This document shows positions 37,001 to 44,157 of a stretch of DNA of 64,000 nucleotides, piece by piece (position 1 is the stretch's first letter; every line of letters begins with the position of its first letter). The DNA is from Sphingobacteriales bacterium (lineage in GTDB: Bacteria > Bacteroidota > Bacteroidia > Chitinophagales > UBA2359). The stretch covers positions 4,526,001 through 4,590,000 of the forward strand of contig CP064999.1 of the NCBI GenBank assembly GCA_016700115.1, written 5' to 3'. Position numbers and translations under genes: made by a program. The notes below the pieces were generated by a model that worked only from the letters and a program-made list of their open reading frames with translations, was not told where the DNA came from and did no database searches.

Positions 37001-38527
37001 TTGAGGGAAGGTGCGGTTTGGGTTTGTTGTTGGGTAAAAAGATCGAAACAACGGGGCAGTTGTACTGTTGGCGGCATCGTTTGGAGCCCCCCCTGCTGTG
37101 CCGTCGCTGTCAAATTCCTCCCAGCAATAGGTAATGGCATTTCCGTCAGCATCAGTTCCGGTACCGGTCATTTCAAATGGCTTTTGAATGGGAATTGTAT
37201 AGGTTCCGCCCAAAGGATTGGCGTTTGATACGGGTATAGTATTTCCGGTTGCAATTGTCGTGTTGCAGGAAATACCGTTAATGAAAACTCTCATTTGCTG
37301 AAGGCTGATGGCATGGAAATAATCTTCCCTGACAGAACCTATATTCTGCGAACCACAAATTCCCTGATAACTCATAATTGTAGTGCCACTACCCGGTTCA
37401 TAGGCACCACTCGCTGTTCTTGCCGAACAATTTGATTCTGTTCCATAAAAGGAATGTGTGGCCCCAAACTGATGACCGAATTCATGAGCAACAAGCAGCA
37501 CCCACCGCGAGAAAAACAGATTGAAATACGTGCTCCACCCCCTACCTTTGGCAGAATTGGTACAAACCACTCCAAATCCTGCTATTCCTGAATTAGAAGC
37601 CCCAAAATGAATCACATGCCCCATGTCGAATTGTGAAGTATTGAGAACCGTAACTATTCCTGCATGGGCATTGATGGGTAAACTTGCCGCCGAAGGGTCG
37701 AAAGGATCTGTTGCAGCATTACTAAAAATCACACTATTATTTTCGGCAATTAAAGTCATCCTGACACTCATTTCTCTTTCAAAAACAAGATTAATACCAT
37801 TCAATGTAGCTACAATAAAATCTGAAGCACCTGATACGCCTCCATATTGAGTGGTCAGTTCCCCGGTTGCTGCAATAGCTATTCTAAACTGACGAAGTGC
37901 ACTGCCCATATTTCCACAATTGCCCCGAACATCTTCATAGCCGGGAAGCTGACCATGTGAAGGCTGTGCAGTGTTACAAACAAAATCTGGGATTAACAAA
38001 TCAAAATCTGCAAAGACAAGGTGCATGTTTTTTGTTACGCTGTTGCGTAGCGGCTCAATAGCCACAAGCCCTTTATAGGTATGAATAAGTGCGTAAATTC
38101 CTGAACTTGTTACTGTCAATCGCATAGAGACATCAATACCGTTTGCTGCCCACCCGAAATAGGTTTTGGTCTCCGGCATTTGTTCCGCTAAACCCGGTTC
38201 CATTACCGGAGACTCAACCATATTGAAAGCTAAATTCTGATCCCAGGGCATCGGCAAAGTCAATACCGGCAAACCCGCTGTGTTTTTAGCCTCTTCTGTA
38301 AATTCTAATGGAGCAAGTTCCAAAGTTTTTTTTAACCGATCTATATCAAAAGAAAAGGAACGATATTGGTTGGGAAGTTTCACCAACTCCGGAAGATCTA
38401 TAACAAGCTTCTCTTTAAAAACTAAATTTCGATCAGAATTATCGCCGGGTTGGGCTACTAAAGAATACCCAAACAATATTGAAACCAAAAAACAAAGAAA
38501 AACCCGATCTGTGTAATATTTTAACAT
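34040..38527 (-). CDS. large secreted metalloprotease with Ig-like/CUB-like regions and dockerin-like tail
   Basis: 1495 residues with a signal peptide (LCFLVSILFGYSLVAQ). After a propeptide of about 200 residues comes a reprolysin/M12-type catalytic domain: the zinc motif HEFGHQFGATH is at 348-358, followed by a TIMSYQ Met-turn near 390. The central half is built of Ser/Thr/Asn-rich beta-sandwich repeats and two PKD/Ig-like modules (GYQWYQNSNPVF, SYRWLKNGVTIPG). Then a jelly-roll segment with FVDNVNISGS appears. The C-terminus has two calcium-loop-like dockerin motifs (DANSNGVVNYQD, DFNLDGQVEIND) in place of a standard T9SS tail. It is probably an extracellular or surface protease; target unknown. 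Confidence 0.88.
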   Translation of the reverse strand: MLKYYTDRVFLCFLVSILFGYSLVAQPGDNSDRNLVFKEKLVIDLPELVKLPNQYRSFSFDIDRLKKTLELAPLEFTEEAKNTAGLPVLTLPMPWDQNLAFNMVESPVMEPGLAEQMPETKTYFGWAANGIDVSMRLTVTSSGIYALIHTYKGLVAIEPLRNSVTKNMHLVFADFDLLIPDFVCNTAQPSHGQLPGYEDVRGNCGNMGSALRQFRIAIAATGELTTQYGGVSGASDFIVATLNGINLVFEREMSVRMTLIAENNSVIFSNAATDPFDPSAASLPINAHAGIVTVLNTSQFDMGHVIHFGASNSGIAGFGVVCTNSAKGRGWSTYFNLFFSRWVLLVAHEFGHQFGATHSFYGTESNCSARTASGAYEPGSGTTIMSYQGICGSQNIGSVREDYFHAISLQQMRVFINGISCNTTIATGNTIPVSNANPLGGTYTIPIQKPFEMTGTGTDADGNAITYCWEEFDSDGTAGGAPNDAANSTTAPLFRSFYPTTNPNRTFPQLSDLLNNTQTIGEILPNVSRTINMRLTVRDNNPLGGAFDCDATSVTVSNTSGPFTVTSQNSPTTWNANGTNTATVTWDVANTTSAPVSCANVDILFSTNAGQTFPYSLATNTPNDGTQTFVIPSFPTTVGRVKVKCANNIFFDINNAPITISSPCAANAASVTPTTSVTSPAGTPALDLSLTPTYGSAYPNFSGNLSTSDSQSYLPANNGSGVCTSFPGNATRFDSYPFMVSVSGNYTFTRAGGTSSFIVMHVYNGAYNPQSPCTNWIASSYNTSTTINSSTLNVALAANINYTFVLSTFNASLPATLPSNYTINFTPPGGGGVYNGIPSPPAGYAYTYIMVNNGTGLITGINGSSDLSDSNTFTPANYHVYGFSYQTATIPNLNVLIGMSQQTLQNNLDFLVYCGQLSSNFVLVTVEPGASCALPPAPTITPPSNTNLCMGNIQLTASALPGGFPGYGYQWYQNSNPVFGAINQSFYPESGGNFTVVLVNGECVTAQSNTISLTETPPSALSIVPETITLCEGNSALLTASALNPMFPFHSYRWLKNGVTIPGQNNATLMVTETGNYTVQAYFNNACASAPSNISAVTVIPQVGLPYNHDFSAGFPPTGWTLQNPDGNLTWGLQTTPCYLHAAFLNFFNYPNQGQQDYLVTPLINLNGVGSAGLSFDVAYARYNDSFFDGLQVQISTDCGQNYTTIYNKSGNTLATAPDISTSFSPTDCSQWRNEIVDLSAYVGNSVLLRFVGLNGYGNNLFVDNVNISGSISAGVRVEAILLLEGAFNNVNQNMNTILNSNNLLPFNQPFNASPWNYSGTESIVSFPSDVVDWVLIYVLDPSDNLIARKAALLQNDGVILNTDGSNGIVFTSGLSAGNSYRLLVRHRNHVAVVGNNTIVLPNTNTPYNFTIPANVRNGADQLANLGNGLYGLRASDANSNGVVNYQDYNIFIIQNGQNNGYFNADFNLDGQVEINDFILYNLRAGSIGLSLVRY

Positions 38528-38888
38528 AGTAAAAAATTATAGATTTGGAGTAGATGATTAGGTAATAAATTGATAACAACTGTGAATATCTAACGCTGCA
38601 AAGTTAAAACTACACAAAATTAAGAATGTTTTACATCAACTTAAAAAAAAGGGTTGTGCAATGAAATTCTAACTTTTTTGGTAAAGAAATCAAATCACCC
38701 TCCCTGCTTTGGTATATTTGGTACCTACCTAAATTGTGCTAACTTTATGCCGCTATTGCATAACTTATATTCAAAAAACTGACGAAATCCTTTCATTGAC
38801 CAATTTTAAGTTCATGGATTGACTTTTATCAATATCCACTCAACATTTCAAGCAGCACACTTCCGTTTATCATTTACCAACCAAAAAT
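38528..38888. promoter_or_regulatory. intergenic with candidate promoter (TTTG-N19-TAACTTTA)
   Basis: About 360 bp between divergent genes. TTTG at 38717-38720 and TAACTTTA at 38740-38747, 19 bp apart, match the Bacteroidota -33/-7 pair except for the last base, and point at the asparaginase-like gene 140 bp downstream. Nothing else is recognised. Confidence 0.4.
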
Positions 38889-39401
38889 ATGCAAGAACCC
38901 ATTCGAATATTTGTAACAGGAGGAACATTCGACAAAGAATACGACATGATCAAAGGGCAACTCTATTTTAAAGATACCCACTTGCCTGAAATATTCAAGC
39001 TAAGCCGTTGCACCATAGAAATCAATATCCGAACCTTAATGATGATTGACAGTATTGAAATGACGGATATGGACAGAGAAGTCATAGCCAATAATTGCCT
39101 CAATATCTCCGAAAATCATATTGTCATTACTCATGGAACTGATACGATGGTTGAAACTGCAAAAGTATTGGCAGCATCCGAAATCACCGGTAAAACTATT
39201 GTTTTGACAGGTGCCATGATTCCTTATAAATTTGGAAGCTCTGACGGATTCTTTAACCTCGGCAGTGCTTTAGCCTTTGTTCAAAGCTTACCCCCCGGCG
39301 TTTATATTGCAATGAACGGCAGGTATTTCGACTGGAACAATGTTCGTAAAAACCGCGATACCGGAGTTTTTGAAGAATTGAAAAAGCTTCCTGTTAAGTA
39401 G
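38889..39401 (+). CDS. single-domain asparaginase-like protein
   Basis: 170 residues, about half the length of a normal L-asparaginase. It covers only the N-terminal alpha/beta domain. The two catalytic threonine regions are intact: FVTGGTFDKEYD and ITHGTDTMVETAKVLA, together with KTIVLTGAMIPYKFGSSDGF. One-domain family members of this length are known in several bacterial groups, and the ending FEELKKLP is natural rather than truncated. Amidohydrolase activity is plausible but unproven. Two membrane-protein genes follow on the same strand. Confidence 0.85.
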   Translation: MQEPIRIFVTGGTFDKEYDMIKGQLYFKDTHLPEIFKLSRCTIEINIRTLMMIDSIEMTDMDREVIANNCLNISENHIVITHGTDTMVETAKVLAASEITGKTIVLTGAMIPYKFGSSDGFFNLGSALAFVQSLPPGVYIAMNGRYFDWNNVRKNRDTGVFEELKKLPVK

Positions 39402-39454
39402 GTAAAATATTGTAATCAGATCCAAAAAAAGAAAATAAACCAAAAACTCCAACC

Positions 39455-40243
39455 ATGAATCCATTTAAACAAAGAAGTTCTTTTCCGTCAAGCATTTTGA
39501 CCGGACTAATTGGTTGGATTGGTTTTATTTTCATTGGCGCACTGATATTTGGCTTTAAGGTTTCGGCAGTCACTTTATTTATACTTGCAACAGGGGCTGC
39601 TTTAGCACAGGTAATTTTTTTGCGATTGGCATTTTTTATCCTGCAAATGCAAAAACATATTTTGATCGGTGCATTTTGGGGATTGGTTACTTCCATCGGA
39701 ATTTATTTTGTGTCCGCCATTTTCTACCCCAACCTGAAAGATCATCCACTTTACTGGCTCATCATTTACGCTTATATCGGAGCGCCGGTAGGAGCTTTTT
39801 TATCCTATTTTTACATTGACGACAAAAAAATATTCGACGCTGCCGGCGGACAAAGTGAGGATACTAATTATGGAAGAGATGCTCATTGGCTCGAACCTTT
39901 TGGTTTTGGAGCTATTGCCTATCTGATTGCATTTTTCCCTTTTTCCCATTTCGACCTGACAGTCAATGTTTTTATAGTCGGAGCAATGAGCGGAGTGTTT
40001 GCTGCCGGAGCAAGTCATTTCTCTCCCGATAAATGGAAACAATCTATTGTTTTGCTACTCCTGATTATTGTCAGCACAGGGTGCATTCAAGGCTATTTAA
40101 CCGGACTTCTGTTCAGAACCTATACAGACCAACTTTACGCGAGTAACCTCATTCATGGCATCACAGGAGGCATTTTAACCTATCTGATGACCTTTGTCCG
40201 TGGACGACAATTAGCAGGCAAAGAAGCAAAGGGTGAACTATGA
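39455..40243 (+). CDS. polytopic membrane protein, function unknown
   Basis: 262 residues with about seven hydrophobic helices (for example LTGLIGWIGFIFIGALIFG, YWLIIYAYIGAPVGAFLSYF, SIVLLLLIIVSTGCIQGYL). I recognise no transport or catalytic motif. Its stop overlaps the start of the next gene by 4 bp, so the two are probably translated together. Confidence 0.7.
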   Translation: MNPFKQRSSFPSSILTGLIGWIGFIFIGALIFGFKVSAVTLFILATGAALAQVIFLRLAFFILQMQKHILIGAFWGLVTSIGIYFVSAIFYPNLKDHPLYWLIIYAYIGAPVGAFLSYFYIDDKKIFDAAGGQSEDTNYGRDAHWLEPFGFGAIAYLIAFFPFSHFDLTVNVFIVGAMSGVFAAGASHFSPDKWKQSIVLLLLIIVSTGCIQGYLTGLLFRTYTDQLYASNLIHGITGGILTYLMTFVRGRQLAGKEAKGEL

Positions 40244-40686
40244 TCTTACAACTCATCTGCCATATTTTACACATCGCAGCCACTTGCACATCACTTGGCG
40301 GGCTGTTTTACTCAAGAATGGTTTTGCTGCCAAACATGAAATATGTTCCGGATGAAGCAAGAGATGAATATCTCGATATAATGATCAAACGTTTTGGCTA
40401 TATTAAATGGGCCGGAGTTATTGTTGTCGCATTGACCGGAATAGTACAATGGTTAGATGTCTATCCTGATGTCATCGAAAAATCTAAGTACCTGCTCGCG
40501 TTCGCCTTCAAAATGATTGGCGCAGCCGGACTTTTCTCAATAACCTTTCTGCTTGCGTTGCCCAACGAACGGTTAAAAGGAATGCAAAGACACCGGGCTT
40601 ATTGGTCAGGTCTTAACCTACTTTGTGCACTATGTATTTTAATTGGGGCCGCTCTGATGAGGGCAGTGCGAAACGGACAACTCTAA
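40240..40686 (+). CDS. small four-helix membrane protein (CopD-like?)
   Basis: 148 residues with four predicted helices. A His in the first (LICHILHIAATCTSLGGLFY) and a topology like the CopD/DUF2269 copper-resistance or haem-type membrane family are suggestive, but similarity is weak. It is encoded with the preceding seven-helix protein (4-bp overlap). The operon ends here, 440 bp before the accessory region. Confidence 0.6.
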   Translation: MILQLICHILHIAATCTSLGGLFYSRMVLLPNMKYVPDEARDEYLDIMIKRFGYIKWAGVIVVALTGIVQWLDVYPDVIEKSKYLLAFAFKMIGAAGLFSITFLLALPNERLKGMQRHRAYWSGLNLLCALCILIGAALMRAVRNGQL

Positions 40687-40993
40687 AACCATCCGGATTG
40701 AAATAGTCAATTTGGAATGTGAAGATCAATTTACCGGTTGTTGCTTATGGAATTTGCTTTTATGCTTGTTTAAGTATATCCTAAACTGAAAGCTGCACAT
40801 ATACAGAAATCTCTGCTTCAAACTTTTAATCTAAAATTGAATAAACAATGAGTCAGTGAACGTTTATAATTAAACGCTTTTTTGTTTAATGTTTGGATAT
40901 TGGTTATTTTTATTAGTTATTCAACAAATACCCGTTTTAAAAGCTGTTAATTCAATTGAATTACACATTTGTTTTTTCAATCCATTCTGAAAC

Positions 40994-41113
40994 ACTTAAC
41001 ACAAAATTTGGCAAACCTGCTTGTGTTTTAAAGTGGTCCAATTCCACCACTTTTAAATCGTGTATTTAGTGGTTCTTGAGTAGTTGTGAAACAGTACCCG
41101 CTATTAGGTGCAG
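40994..41113 (-). repeat. attC-like element A after the rhodanese gene
   Basis: On the minus strand the rhodanese stop (41126) is followed 13 bp later by TGCACCTAATAGCGGGTAC, resembling the R'' end of an integron attC. The next 50 bp are almost identical to element B at 42981-43044 (shared block TTGAGTAGTTGTGAAAC on the plus strand). An 8-bp hairpin (AAAGTGGT/ACCACTTT, 41030-41053) sits inside, and a GTTAAGT at 41000-40994 could be the R' end, giving about 120 bp. The 5' end is well supported, the 3' end weakly. Confidence 0.5.
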
Positions 41114-41125
41114 GCGTTCTTGTTA

Positions 41126-41407
41126 TCAGTTTGCGTTCAACCATTTATTTGTCCCGCCACAAAGCCAAATTGCGTTCAGTCCGAACTCTTTTAAAAGTTT
41201 TGCTCCATCTGCTGACCGTCCACCACCTTTTCCACAAGCTGTAACAAATTGAAAACTTTGGTCAAGTTTGGAAATGTTGTCTTTCAAATCCTGAAGCGAA
41301 ATGTTCACGGCATTCGGTATATGTGCTTGTTCATATTCTTCTTTACTTCTAACATCAATGATTTGAATTTTTTTGTTTGTTTGAAGTGCATGTTTTACTT
41401 CGTCCAC
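41126..41407 (-). CDS. rhodanese-like domain protein
   Basis: 93 residues, one rhodanese domain: IIDVRSKEEYEQAHIPNAVN is the Cdc25-type entry. The active-site loop reads FVTACGKGGGRSADGAKLL, with the catalytic Cys in ACGKGGGRS. Start is a GTG at 41407, 13 bp after the stop of the MFS gene, so the two are coupled. Sulfur transfer or thiol sensing is likely; substrate unknown. An attC-like element follows. Confidence 0.85.
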   Translation of the reverse strand: MDEVKHALQTNKKIQIIDVRSKEEYEQAHIPNAVNISLQDLKDNISKLDQSFQFVTACGKGGGRSADGAKLLKEFGLNAIWLCGGTNKWLNAN

Positions 41408-41419
41408 TTCAATACAATC

Positions 41420-42637
41420 TTAAATTGATTTAATTTGCTCGGGCATTCGGTATTTGATTATGAAAGAAGAAATAATGGTTAGTCCGCCTATTAGTAAAAC
41501 GGCATAATCAATACCAAATAAGTCCGCTGTAACTCCTGAAATTACAGCACCGATAGCATACCCCAAATCTCTCCAAAGCCGGAATGTGCCAATACTTTCT
41601 GCTCGTTGTTTTGGGCTTGTTGCCTGAGCAATAGTGGATAAGAAAGTAGGATAAACCAATGCAGTTCCTAATCCTAAAATTGCCGAAATGGAAGCCAAAA
41701 CATAAAAGTTACTGCTGAATGGAATAAGTAAAATGGCTAACCCTTGCAAAAGCATACCCCAAAACAGCATTGTTTTTTTTGAGTAGTGGTCAGACATTTT
41801 ACCTGTAAAAAGTTGTCCGATACCCCAAACTGTGGGGTAAATAGCTGTGATTACTCCAATATTTTCGTTGTCGAAGTTTAACGAAAACAGAACAATTGGA
41901 AGTAAGCCCCAAATCATTCCGTCATTTAAATTGTTTACAAGTCCTGCCTGTGTAACTGAACTCAAAGTTTTGTTTCTTAAAGTTGTTTCTAAAAACACAT
42001 TTTTAAGATGTGCAGTATTGTCGGTTACACTCTCTTTGTGAACAAAAACTCTTGTGTCTTTTACCCATAACAAAGTCAGAATGAAACCTATAATTGAAAT
42101 GAAAATTCCTATGTAAAATGGATACGGTGTTACCCCATATTTGTTAGCCACATACCCTGTTAGAAAGGCAACTAAACCCACTGCAAAATATCCCGCAAAT
42201 TCATTTAAGCCCATTGCAAAGCCACGGTCTTTCTCTCCAACAAGATCTATTTTCATTACAACCGTGCTACTCCAGGTCAATCCTTGACTAATTCCCAAAA
42301 GAACATTGGCAAAAATAACCCAACTCCAACTGGAAGCATATATGAGCATAAAAGGAATTGGAATTGCGAGCAACCAACCAAACAGAAGTAAATTTCTGCG
42401 TCCGAATTTATTGGCAAGTCGCCCTGTATAATAGTTCGCTATTGCTTTTGTAATACCGAAAGCTGTTATAAAAGAAAGTATCGCCGTTTTAGAAGCCACA
42501 CCAAACTCCAATTCTGCAAATTGTGGAAAAATAGTCCGTTCCATTCCTATCATTCCACCTACAAAGGAGTTAACAATTACCAAAATGGTAAACTGCTTCC
42601 AGTTTGCTTTAAGTCCGAGTTTTATATTTTCAGTCAT
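41420..42637 (-). CDS. MFS transporter
   Basis: 405 residues with twelve membrane helices. The MFS signature between helices 2 and 3 is YYTGRLANKFGRRNLLLFGW, and the equivalent loop in the second half is GQLFTGKMSDHYSKKTM. LAWSS/GLTWSSTVVMKIDLVGE and KYGVTPYPFYIGIF resemble drug or unknown-substrate exporters. Encoded with a rhodanese, which suggests transport of a sulfur compound or toxic anion, but that is inference. The block is flanked by inverted TTAGGTGCA/TGCACCTAA ends. Confidence 0.85.
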   Translation of the reverse strand: MTENIKLGLKANWKQFTILVIVNSFVGGMIGMERTIFPQFAELEFGVASKTAILSFITAFGITKAIANYYTGRLANKFGRRNLLLFGWLLAIPIPFMLIYASSWSWVIFANVLLGISQGLTWSSTVVMKIDLVGEKDRGFAMGLNEFAGYFAVGLVAFLTGYVANKYGVTPYPFYIGIFISIIGFILTLLWVKDTRVFVHKESVTDNTAHLKNVFLETTLRNKTLSSVTQAGLVNNLNDGMIWGLLPIVLFSLNFDNENIGVITAIYPTVWGIGQLFTGKMSDHYSKKTMLFWGMLLQGLAILLIPFSSNFYVLASISAILGLGTALVYPTFLSTIAQATSPKQRAESIGTFRLWRDLGYAIGAVISGVTADLFGIDYAVLLIGGLTIISSFIIKYRMPEQIKSI

Positions 42638-42725
42638 TCCTTTTCCTGCAAATTTCAGTTTATTTATTCTTTCAGTCTGTTACAAATGTTACTTTGTTTC
42701 AGTGATTGTCTATCGTTCTATCCTT

Positions 42726-43044
42726 GCACCTAACGTCAGTTTGTGAAAATAACATTAACAAAAATACAAGAATATATTAAATAGAAGCAAAAAATGAATA
42801 ATCTTATGGCAGGCAAAATCTTCAAGGAACACCCCACCGGCAGATGGAAATAATCTGTTTGTAGATCAGCATCGGAGGTCATAACCCTGTGCGGTTTATT
42901 GATGCTTTTGTTGAGAGACTTGAGTTATCAAAAACTCAGAGAAAGTACAAATCAACATAAGCCTTTATTTGAAGGTAACGTTTTCAAAATCGGGTAATTA
43001 GTGGTTTTTGAGTAGTTGTGAAACGGTTACCGATGTTATGGTGC
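42726..43044 (-). repeat. attC-like element B, interrupted by an IS remnant
   Basis: The element starts 6 bp past the HEPN-like gene's stop. Its ends are imperfect inverted repeats: plus-strand GCACCTAACGTCAGT (42726-42740) and ACCGATGTTATGGTGC (43029-43044), 13 of 15 positions complementary with one bulged base. The end next to the MFS gene contains GTTAGGT, matching the integron core site GTTRRRY. The 5' half shares a 50-60-bp block with element A. Total length of about 320 bp exceeds a normal attC, but about 165 bp inside is a transposase remnant. Confidence 0.55.
42794..42957 (+). pseudogene. IS1182-family transposase N-terminal remnant
   Basis: The start reads MAGKIFKEHPTG, like the opening of Bacteroidota IS1182 transposases (MAGKIIFKEH...). 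After a one-base shift the other frame gives QMEIICL, a stop, then GHNPVRFIDAFVERLEL, matching the conserved NHPVRxIDxxVDxLDL element. The sequence ends after about 55 residues. It is a decayed fragment with one frameshift and one stop. Confidence 0.65.
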
Positions 43045-43049
43045 GTTTT

Positions 43050-44012
43050 TTATTCATTAAATTCTTTGTCAACTTCTAATAACATTTCTTTAAGTCTATT
43101 AAGTTGATTCTCCAAACTGTCAAGGAAAATTTCTGCATCATCATTTCCTAGAAGAGTTTTTTCATTCCACCAATGGTTGAAACGGTGAATGATATAATCG
43201 ATCAGTCTAAATGATTCAGATATTTCAATATGTAATTTTTGATTATATCTCTTGTTTAATTCTTCACGTATCTCATCAATAGCACTTTTTAGTCCTGAAA
43301 TACCCAACTCCCCTTGAAAATTCCGGTCTTCATCTCTAATTCCACGATAAATGAATAGAATATTTCTATCCGCACCAACTATCATTTCTTTGAGTAGTTT
43401 GCTTTTGTGTTCACCTTTTTTCATTTCTATTTTTTTGGAAATGTCTTCCTGCACTTTTTGAAGAACATTTCTAGTGAATTCTAATTGTTTTATTATAAAA
43501 GTCTTTAAATCAACTTCAACTGTTCTGAAAGTTGGTGTATATCCTGCGTAGGTAAATCTGTCTTTTGAAATAGGCCCTTTTGCGATAAAATAGAATTCTG
43601 AATTCTTTCTGTTTGTTGGGTGTCCGGCAATGTCGTTACGGACTTCTCTTATATCCTTATCAAAGGAAAATAAGTCAAAGAAGTCTTTTTGATTAATATT
43701 TTCATCCACAACACATTTGTATAAATGATAAAGTCCATCTTGTTGAAGAAAAAGAGATTGTAGAAGTCCATAAATAAGTAACGTACTTCTTCCTTGTTTG
43801 CCTAATGGTTCAGCACTTTCAAATTCGTCTATCGCTATTTGGCTGTCTTCAATTAAGTCGATTGAAGCAAATGTTTGATTGCATTTTAATTTGTTTGTTA
43901 AGTTATAGAAATTATGGTACAAAGGCTCTTGAATAATCTTGTTTAATGTATTACACAAATCTAGAATCTCATTCATCTTTTGGTTGTCTTGTCGTCTTTT
44001 AATATGCACCAT
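43050..44012 (-). CDS. HEPN-like protein of unknown function
   Basis: 320 residues, mostly helical, with no signal peptide. IREVRNDIAGHPTNRK near residues 121-136 contains R125 and H131 in an RX5H arrangement, the active-site pattern of HEPN ribonucleases and nucleotide-modifying proteins. The C-terminal half is coiled-coil-like (LEFTRNVLQKVQEDISKK). HEPN proteins often act in toxin-antitoxin, abortive-infection or other defence systems, which fits the next-door restriction-modification genes. The ATG at 44012 lies at the inner end of an attC-like element; an in-frame ATG at 43976 (MNEILDLC) is an alternative start. Confidence 0.65.
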   Translation of the reverse strand: MVHIKRRQDNQKMNEILDLCNTLNKIIQEPLYHNFYNLTNKLKCNQTFASIDLIEDSQIAIDEFESAEPLGKQGRSTLLIYGLLQSLFLQQDGLYHLYKCVVDENINQKDFFDLFSFDKDIREVRNDIAGHPTNRKNSEFYFIAKGPISKDRFTYAGYTPTFRTVEVDLKTFIIKQLEFTRNVLQKVQEDISKKIEMKKGEHKSKLLKEMIVGADRNILFIYRGIRDEDRNFQGELGISGLKSAIDEIREELNKRYNQKLHIEISESFRLIDYIIHRFNHWWNEKTLLGNDDAEIFLDSLENQLNRLKEMLLEVDKEFNE

Positions 44013-44140
44013 TACGGAAAAATGTTTGCGAAGGGCGGGGTTAGTAGCACTATCGATTCAACACAAAAAAAAGCGCATAGAAAGCACAAAAGTTCAATTT
44101 AGCACTTTTGCCCGCCATTGAGCCAAACACTTGTTATTCA
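44006..44140 (-). repeat. attC-like palindromic element C after the methylase gene
   Basis: Between methylase stop and HEPN start. Two arms, TGTTTGCGAAGGGCGGG (44023-44039) and CCCGCCATTGAGCCAAACA (44111-44129), pair with a few bulges, and an inner hairpin CAAAAGT/ACTTTTG (44087-44110) sits inside. Size of about 135 bp and a folded two-stem layout are those of integron attC sites. The outer end next to the HEPN start is GTAATGGTGC on the minus strand, complementary (9 of 10) to the GCACCATAAC that follows the HEPN gene. Confidence 0.55.
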
Positions 44141-44157
44141 CAGTGCTTCTTTTAAGT

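Noticed and set aside
41030..41053. AAAGTGGT/ACCACTTT hairpin as a terminator for the rhodanese gene
   Set aside because: No T-run follows on the minus strand; it fits better as the central stem of attC-like element A.
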